A DNA stretch of 64,000 bases from Chrysaora quinquecirrha. Lineage: Eukaryota; Cnidaria; Scyphozoa; Semaeostomeae; Pelagiidae. Under the pieces are notes generated by a model. The model ran no database searches, was not told the DNA's origin, and was given only the letters and a program-made list of their open reading frames with translations. The DNA lies in NCBI GenBank assembly GCA_014526335.1, contig JACTAT010000040.1:1372119-1436118 (forward strand), written 5' to 3'. The translations under genes were made by a program, and so were the position numbers. This document shows, in pieces, positions 62,401 through 64,000 of the stretch (positions are counted from its first letter, which is position 1; the number at the start of each line of letters is the position of its first letter).

Positions 62401-63268
62401 CATTAATTGTCAAAAATTCGACGTTTGCATGTCAAACAATGTTTGGCCGTTTGGCCACATCACAAAACATTTTATGCTTGTAGAAAGAAAAATTTTTCAC
62501 AAGCAATGTTTTCGACAAAGGCATAGTGGCAAAGGGTCTTTGGCCTAATTGCACAGATAAAGCGAAAAACACCCATTGTTGCAACAACTTCGAGAATATT
62601 GATGCTTGTGTGTCAAGCTTCAGGGCAGAGGTTTCTAAAAAGGAAAGTAAATTCGTTGAGGAATAGTGAATTTTGAGGAAAATATAATTTCAGCTATATT
62701 TTATGATAGCTAGCAGTAGTTTGTAAATTTCTTATGGAATCAAGTGTTTTAAGAACCTTGCGTTAAAATTTAATTGGGGATTTGTACTTCACTCAGATTC
62801 CGGGTATTTGCTGTCATAACATAAGAAATTCGGGATTTTCAATGGTTACCTGAAATTTGAAGTCTTATGAACGATTCTATCTTTTCTAGAGTTTCTGTTC
62901 GTGTTCAGCTGAGCGGCAGTAAACAGCCGGAGATCGATAAAAATCAAAAGACGAGGAAGACAGCGATGAAGAAGAAGAAATTGGAACTAGAAGAAATCGA
63001 CGAAGATTATTGAGAAAAGGATCGATTGAAGATCAAAAAATAACACGAGTCAGTGTGAAAACTGAGAAAATTAAAGAACCGATAGATGAATCTGACGCAG
63101 TTAAGTCATCGTCCACCAAGGAAAATCATACAGACGATGTCGATGGAAAGCCTACAAGAGCAACCACAAAAAGACATGTTGAAACTGCCTCGAAATCATT
63201 TGCAACAAAAGCTGAAGATAAATCTACTGAGAAGAAATTTCCATCTGATGATGCGAAGTCGAGACAGG
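28789..63268 (+). CDS. Large EF-hand / smoothelin-domain / DFRxxL protein, probably actin-associated
   Basis: Eighteen exons in phase: 28789-29421, 30243-30474, 30895-30911, 32474-32631, 34301-34370, 36888-37106, 37771-37873, 37979-38021, 38217-38292, 39007-39078, 39986-40083, 41906-41996, 43552-43581, 48368-48445, 51849-52106, 57163-57244, 59448-62080 and 62890-about 63268; about 1757 residues, open at the 3' end. Order: Ser/Arg-rich head (1-440); a conserved-looking globular segment ending in one canonical EF-hand (507-518); smoothelin-like helix 1 (about 626-665) and helix 2 (about 727-753); an acidic Glu/Asp tract (about 790-1130); four DFRxxL motifs (about 1209-1292); two GRPS repeats; basic RRxRR blocks. 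Smoothelin and DFRxxL segments bind or accompany actin, so a role at actin filaments is inferred. I do not know a named ortholog. The start ATG follows a splice acceptor at 28783, so a 5' UTR exon exists upstream. Confidence 0.8.
29598..29824. mobile_element. MITE family B
   Basis: GTGGCCAAACAATCA at the left; CAAATGTTTGACAAACAATG and TTTGATCATTTGGCCAGGGC at the right, with AAAAACATTTTTTGCCTGAC in the middle. It lies in intron 1 of the large gene. Confidence 0.65.
30243..30911 (+). CDS. Large gene exons 2 and 3, including a 17-nt microexon
   Basis: Exon 2 (30243-30474) starts NDVSAEFVTLTQEKG and continues in an RS-rich run. Exon 3 (30895-30911) is only 17 nt, flanked by tttcttttag and GTTAGTTT, and reads DGNTQE; its phases (1 to 0) bridge exons 2 and 4 exactly. 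Confidence 0.68.
31582..31967. mobile_element. Palindromic MITE with CTAAGGGCCTCG ends
   Basis: The ends are CTAAGGGCCTCGTTTTCA and TGAAAACGAGGCCCTTAG, continuing inward as AAAATTAGGTCATAGAAATT and its complement. A nested inner palindrome (GGATTTGACCGTG / CACGGTCAAATCC) resembles the repeat at 15735. It lies in intron 3 of the large gene. Confidence 0.72.
32474..37106 (+). CDS. Large gene exons 4 to 6
   Basis: Exon 4 (32474-32631): DMSNAKDLPTIVIGD to RKRKLLMKLRHATAFK. Exon 5 (34301-34370): LFDRTREESLRSTMEMDQ; it is needed because exon 4 ends in phase 2 and exon 6 begins in phase 0. Exon 6 (36888-37106): DLKQAEAEEKKEQDRIKVVT to LAVMRSTINEK. Charged, probably helical sequence of unknown fold. 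Confidence 0.68.
32666..33410. mobile_element. Family C related repeats, degraded
   Basis: GCACGTTTTTTTTATAAGAAA, TTTCTTATAAAGAGTTTC and TTTTTATAAAGAACC mark one or two eroded copies in intron 4. The boundaries are not clear. Confidence 0.4.
33768..34022. mobile_element. MITE family B
   Basis: CAAACATCGTTTGTCAAACA at the left with the family interior (CGCAAAACATTGCTTGA). The right arm is eroded. Confidence 0.5.
34483..34760. mobile_element. MITE family B
   Basis: GGCAAAACGATCGAACATAG at the left and CAACAATGTTTGATCGTTTG then GCCAGGGAC at the right. The interior AAGCAATGTTTGTGACATGG matches other copies. Confidence 0.62.
34827..35670. mobile_element. hAT-type element with 8-bp target duplication
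   Basis: Inverted ends CAGGGCCGTCGCTA and TAGCGACGGCCCTG, flanked by perfect GCAGTAAC duplications at 34819-34826 and 35671-35678. The length is 844 bp. No transposase signature is visible in the interior, so it is non-autonomous. It lies in intron 5 of the large gene. Confidence 0.88.
36356..36812 (+). mobile_element. tRNA-like repeat family 2, interrupted by a family B MITE
   Basis: The left piece (36356-36470) holds CCACCAATTATGG and the hairpin core ACTGAAGAAGGCTTACGTAG...TTGAAACC. The right piece (36715-36812) holds TAGCTCAGTG, GTTCGAATCCCATC and TATGCCACTTC. A MITE family B copy at about 36515-36705 lies between them, so it inserted into the older repeat. Confidence 0.55.
36515..36705. 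mobile_element. MITE family B, nested
   Basis: GACGATCAAACACTGTTGGT at the left and AAGCAATGTTTTGTGACGTG then GTCAAACAGAAGTTGATTG at the right. Confidence 0.58.
37204..37665. mobile_element. MITE family B, one full copy and one partial
   Basis: The copy at 37204-37442 has GGCTAAACGTTCAAACATTG and a right arm CAAATGTTTGACAAACAATA. A second partial copy (37530-37665) ends CAAATGTTTGACCAACAATT. Both are in intron 6 of the large gene. Confidence 0.58.
37771..40083 (+). CDS. Large gene exons 7 to 11: EF-hand region
   Basis: Exons 37771-37873, 37979-38021, 38217-38292, 39007-39078 and 39986-40083. The join of exons 9 and 10 gives the 12-residue loop DKDRDGWLSKEE, with Asp at 1, 3 and 5, Gly at 6, Leu at 8 and Glu at 12, a canonical calcium-binding EF-hand preceded by LYKNVFQKL. 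A second, degenerate loop (MLDLDKSSIKNKYN) follows in exon 11. Calcium binding by the first loop is inferred. The intron after exon 9 contains a 58-60 bp minisatellite. Confidence 0.8.
38336..38641 (+). repeat. 58-60 bp minisatellite
   Basis: Five nearly identical units plus a partial one, each with AACTTAAGAAACTGTTAACG and CACGTAAGCACGCTAATTCC. It starts about 45 bp after the exon 9 donor of the large gene. The near-identity indicates recent expansion or assembly uncertainty in copy number. Confidence 0.93.
39648..39928. mobile_element. MITE family B
   Basis: GTGGCCAAACGACCAAACAC at the left and CAAATGTTTGACAAACAATT then TTGATCGTTTGGCCAAGGCC at the right. It ends about 55 bp before exon 11. 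Confidence 0.65.
40786..41815. repeat. Duplicated family B MITE with a family C MITE between the copies
   Basis: Copy 1 (40786-41093) and copy 2 (41500-41815) both start AGGCAAAATAGAAGTAAAAG and carry the same family B element with only a few differences. Between them lies a family C element (41094-41499) with CACGC...GCGTG ends and TA borders. Intron 11 of the large gene. Confidence 0.75.
41906..43581 (+). CDS. Large gene exons 12 and 13
   Basis: Exon 12 (41906-41996) reads KLDRRKDKGLKERLEVADF and SNLRWKIEGVD. Exon 13 (43552-43581) is 30 nt, VNPAVKALLE, between tgcctctttag and GTATTGTA. Both are phase-compatible. They link the EF-hand part to the first smoothelin helix. Confidence 0.65.
41999..42770 (+). 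repeat. Tandem repeat array, units of about 165-215 bp
   Basis: Five recurring starts (about 41999, 42166, 42327, 42543 and 42720) share GCTTGCAACACAAAGATTT-like sequence, CAGATAAACGATAGGTGATC, GTTTACTACTCTCAT and GTAGGCCAGGAAAGGCTATT. The first unit begins right at the exon 12 donor. Confidence 0.75.
43031..43215 (+). mobile_element. Possible pogo/Tigger-like terminal fragment
   Basis: A TA followed by CAGTTGAACCTCCATATAAC then GGACAGC resembles pogo/Tigger-type termini, and CCGTTGTAGAGAGG, CCGTTGTATGG and CCGTTGTTCAGAGG recur inside. The matching right end was not found. Confidence 0.35.
43790..43955 (-). mobile_element. tRNA-derived SINE family 1, minus strand
   Basis: The reverse complement has TGGCACCGTGGTCTCATCCAG, GGGGTTCCAGCCCC in the B-box position and the CACCATTTCACCTTCACC tail. 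Confidence 0.62.
45952..46180. mobile_element. MITE family B
   Basis: CTGGCCAAACGATCAAATAT at the left; ATGCTTGACGAGCACTG and TCATCGTTTGGCCAAGGCC at the right. Confidence 0.6.
47440..47985. mobile_element. Two adjacent MITE family B copies
   Basis: The first runs to about 47730 (AAGCAATGTTTTGTGACGTG, CCAAACGTTC). The second (about 47735-47985) begins GATCAAACATTGTTTGTCAA and ends CGAACAATGTTTGATCGTTT then GGC. Head-to-tail placement may be nested or sequential insertion. Confidence 0.62.
48368..52106 (+). CDS. Large gene exons 14 and 15: first smoothelin-like domain
   Basis: Exon 14 (48368-48445) ends MGSLEAEEALLKKK. Exon 15 (51849-52106) begins LEATDNLEDRREIRKQLREL and continues RNRKFEEEVKKIQAG. 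The pattern LLxxxLExTxDxExRRxIRxxLREL matches the smoothelin cytoskeleton domain. An acidic Ser-rich linker (RSRSVKDDDGEDTYG) follows. The exon 14 acceptor (attgcttgctag) is weak but fits the phase. Confidence 0.75.
48446..51848. other. Large-gene intron 14, no clear feature
   Basis: 3.4 kb of A+T-rich DNA without convincing ORFs. Only an eroded family C-like fragment (TTTTATAAAGAGCAC...AACTTTTTTTTAAGG) is visible near 51318-51420. Confidence 0.5.
52676..52865 (+). mobile_element. tRNA-derived SINE family 1 with duplicated tail
   Basis: GCTGTGGCGTCGTCGGCTAA, GGGTTCGAGCCTCAG (B box) and GTCGAGGTCTTAACC. The tail unit GCCGCTACTGAGATCCTAG...GACTGAACACATCATA occurs twice, 41 bp apart. Confidence 0.68.
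53995..54095 (-). mobile_element. tRNA-like repeat family 2, fragment
   Basis: The reverse complement has TAGCTCAGTTGAATTGTCG, TTGGCTCTCCGATTATGCAG and CCAGGTTCGACAC, the A-box and B-box part of the family without the hairpin. Confidence 0.5.
54100..56420. other. Part of large-gene intron 15, no feature identified
   Basis: Non-coding A+T-rich sequence. An ORF of 120 codons at 55896 has no recognisable motif or splice support and is probably chance. Confidence 0.45.
56426..57072 (-). mobile_element. Penelope-like element fragment (GIY-YIG endonuclease)
   Basis: On the minus strand: VLPYQGEQGDRLIKSLTKTL, GRKLGANFAVKDKTPIEHEH, NLVYKVTCPEPTCCATYVGE, VSRRFSE, then after a small frameshift IRDHSGRDQKSHVATHAMET and GHKNVTREDFEIVAKD. 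The VYKVTC...YVGE...RRF...H...H layout is the GIY-YIG nuclease of Penelope-like retroelements. The reverse transcriptase is absent, so this is a dead 3' fragment. It lies antisense in intron 15, 90 bp from exon 16. Confidence 0.78.
57163..57244 (+). CDS. Large gene exon 16: second smoothelin-like helix
   Basis: Flanked by cgtcttttctag and GTAAATTT. It reads LNDTPFTETEKRKKIRARIR then EIRNQKL, a second match to the smoothelin pattern (xTxxxExRKxIRARIREIR). It enters in phase 0 and leaves in phase 1, matching exon 17. Confidence 0.75.
57535..57672 (+). repeat. Two-copy 70-bp tandem repeat, GC-richer than its surroundings
   Basis: CTAATGTATGGGATCGTGAA through CCACCATATCTCCCCCGAGA occurs twice with no visible difference, so the duplication is recent. 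It reads as an open frame in one phase but lacks splice or homology support. Confidence 0.85.
58255..58510. mobile_element. MITE family B
   Basis: AAACATTTGAGATTTGTTTG at the left and TCAATGTTTGACCAACAATG at the right, with AAGCAATGTTTTGTGACGTG inside. Confidence 0.6.
58555..58828. mobile_element. MITE family A, right half
   Basis: GGGTATAAATTCCACTTCAG, GTTTCGGTCTGTTTCTGACG and AGGAGTGTCAGACG match the right arm of the copy at 23855-24280, including the internal AAGTGAGAAAACGAACTC. Confidence 0.55.
58827..59362 (-). mobile_element. Non-LTR retrotransposon 3' end (CR1/Jockey-like RT tail)
   Basis: On the minus strand: AVFQDKISSYEELLAKANL, HTLNNKRLQDIAILMYKVKN, DLAPKSLQDMF, YNLRNSDFKLPNYKTVKFGK and IKYLGPMLWSKLGQDIR. 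This is the conserved C-terminal tail of CR1/Jockey-type reverse transcriptases. The ORF stops at 58983 and the element ends in an (AAT)n-like tail at about 58827-58845. It is 5'-truncated, in intron 16 of the large gene. Confidence 0.82.
59448..62080 (+). CDS. Large gene exon 17: acidic tract, DFRxxL motifs, RRxRR blocks
   Basis: A 2633-nt exon from tgcttcttcag to GAAAG|GTAGGATG. It begins GIGEPVVVKRHHRDIAAS, runs through a Glu/Asp tract to about 60620, then four EQVDFRxxL motifs (60811, 60889, 60964, 61045), GRPSIEALKRSG (61201) and GRPSLDALKESG (about 61324), VAPPPKPKK, and a Lys/Glu/Arg tail with RSRRSR and NRRLRR. The frame moves twice: near 60000-60003 (GGG) and near 61744-61747 (AAAA). 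One base is missing each time; with both restored the exon length matches the flanking phases exactly. Three separate ORFs appear if this is not recognised. Confidence 0.8.
60811..61062 (+). repeat. Four DFRxxL motif repeats within the large gene
   Basis: EQVDFRTVL, EQVDFRNLL, EQVDFRTVL and EQVDFRTVL, spaced 26, 25 and 27 residues apart. Long myosin light-chain kinase contacts F-actin through DFRxxL motifs. The spacers differ, so the motif and its EQV lead are what is conserved. Confidence 0.85.
62384..62550. mobile_element. MITE family B, partial
   Basis: CTGGCCAAAACAATCGAACA, AACAATGTTTGGCCGTTTGG and CACAAAACATTTTATGCTTG. It lies in intron 17 of the large gene. Confidence 0.55.
62890..63268 (+). 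CDS. Large gene exon 18 (3' border uncertain)
   Basis: The acceptor is atcttttctag. It reads VSVRVQLSGSKQPEIDKNQ, then shifts frame at the AAAA run at 62946-62949 to KDEEDSDEEEEIGTRRNRRR and LLRKGSIEDQK, continuing to DDAKSRQ. The donor may be GG|GTGGGT (63268) or GGTGG|GTCTTT (63273). The latter would join in phase to an exon after tttag at 63374 reading GKLAKRSTEVLEQREFDAEK. Confidence 0.62.
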
Positions 63269-63373
63269 GTGGGTCTTTTTTATCAGTGCATTATTTTGCT
63301 TCGGCTTTACAAACAATATTCTCAAATTTGGAAATAGCTGACTTTGAAAATTGCAATCAAAAATCTGAAATTT

Positions 63374-64000
63374 AGCGGAAAGCTTGCAAAACGTTCCACA
63401 GAAGTTTTAGAACAGAGAGAATTCGATGCAGAGAAAAGTGTTTAACCTTGCTCTAGATAAATTTGTCTTACAATTGATACACCTGTCCCATTAACTGACC
63501 AATCTTTGGGACTCTCTTTTGATACATTTTTGCACCTTGTCAGTTTCCTGCAGACTTTAAAAAAGGTATTATTTTTGGGATTCCTTATCCAGAGTCCGTA
63601 TTGAAAACTCAGATGTCTACAACAGCGGAGAAACAAACTGCTGGCCCATATTTCAGAGTTATTCAAGCAAAACCATGGCTGCCGTATCGTCGTAAGATGG
63701 TTGTAGAAACAGGAACATTTGAAGGAAAACGCAGACTTCGAATAAATTTGAGAATAAGAAAGCGGCAGCACGGTAGCAATGGTCTACAGAGTACAGCACA
63801 GTTCAAAGTTTATCGTCTGTTTTCTTATTCCCAAATTTATCCAAACAAAACTACCTAGAAAACCATTCACATCATTAACGTTAAGAAACTCTATGCGACC
63901 AAGGCCATTGTCACCCAAAATCCAAAATCAGTACAAGGCTAGTGAAATCAAAGTAGGATGCATTTTTCCTCAGTTAATGTGGGAGGGAGCCTTTCAGTCT
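63374..64000 (+). other. Large-gene 3' region, further exons unresolved
   Basis: A possible exon starts at 63375 (GKLAKRSTEVLEQREFDAEK frame, after tttag). An 85-codon open frame near 63601 (GPYFRVIQAKPWLPYRRK) has neither recognised homology nor a clear acceptor. The stop codon of the large gene is not identified inside the window. Confidence 0.3.

Overview
This window is animal nuclear DNA, rich in A+T. Genes are split by introns with canonical GT/AG borders, transposons fill the introns, and there are no operons. The proteins (a SETD6 lysine methyltransferase, an AKR7 aldo-keto reductase, a smoothelin-domain/EF-hand protein and a glutamine-rich coactivator tail) together with a Penelope-like fragment, a non-LTR LINE tail, tRNA-derived SINEs and many MITEs indicate an invertebrate metazoan. 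The phylum cannot be settled from sequence alone; a cnidarian or a tunicate would both fit.

Layout, left to right. (1) 1-4351, + strand: the 3' end of a glutamine-rich gene, possibly EP400/Domino-like, five exons. (2) 5978-16348, - strand: a complete SETD6-like gene that I reconstruct as 10 in-phase exons, about 681 residues; it carries a roughly 240-residue charged insertion and a Phe where the family's catalytic Tyr sits. (3) 16530-17089, + strand: a small single-exon CCCH zinc-finger gene, head to head with SETD6 across 181 bp. (4) 17226-26046, - strand: an AKR7A-like gene of 10 exons with an intact catalytic tetrad but no visible exon for the NPLAGG region. (5) 28789 to beyond 63268, + strand: one very large gene of at least 18 exons. 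It encodes a Ser/Arg-rich head, an EF-hand, two smoothelin-type helices, a long acidic stretch, four DFRxxL motifs like the actin-binding motifs of long myosin light-chain kinase, and basic RRxRR blocks. I infer an actin-cytoskeleton protein with an unfamiliar domain order; its 3' end lies outside the window.

The genes do not form a pathway. SETD6 and AKR7A are each convergent with a + strand neighbour (the Q-rich gene and the CCCH gene). AKR7A and the large gene diverge around a 1.8 kb element with long terminal inverted repeats.

The introns hold at least five palindromic MITE families, two hAT-type elements with clear 8-bp target duplications, two tRNA-related repeat families, several minisatellites, and two repeat families carrying a hammerhead-like core (CTGAWGA, hairpin, GAAA). 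One of these is arranged in tandem with a tRNA-like module, resembling a retrozyme.

Five coding regions that are otherwise clean each break by what looks like one missing base in a short mononucleotide run. Exon phases require the missing base in three of the affected exons, so these are most likely assembly errors and not pseudogenes.
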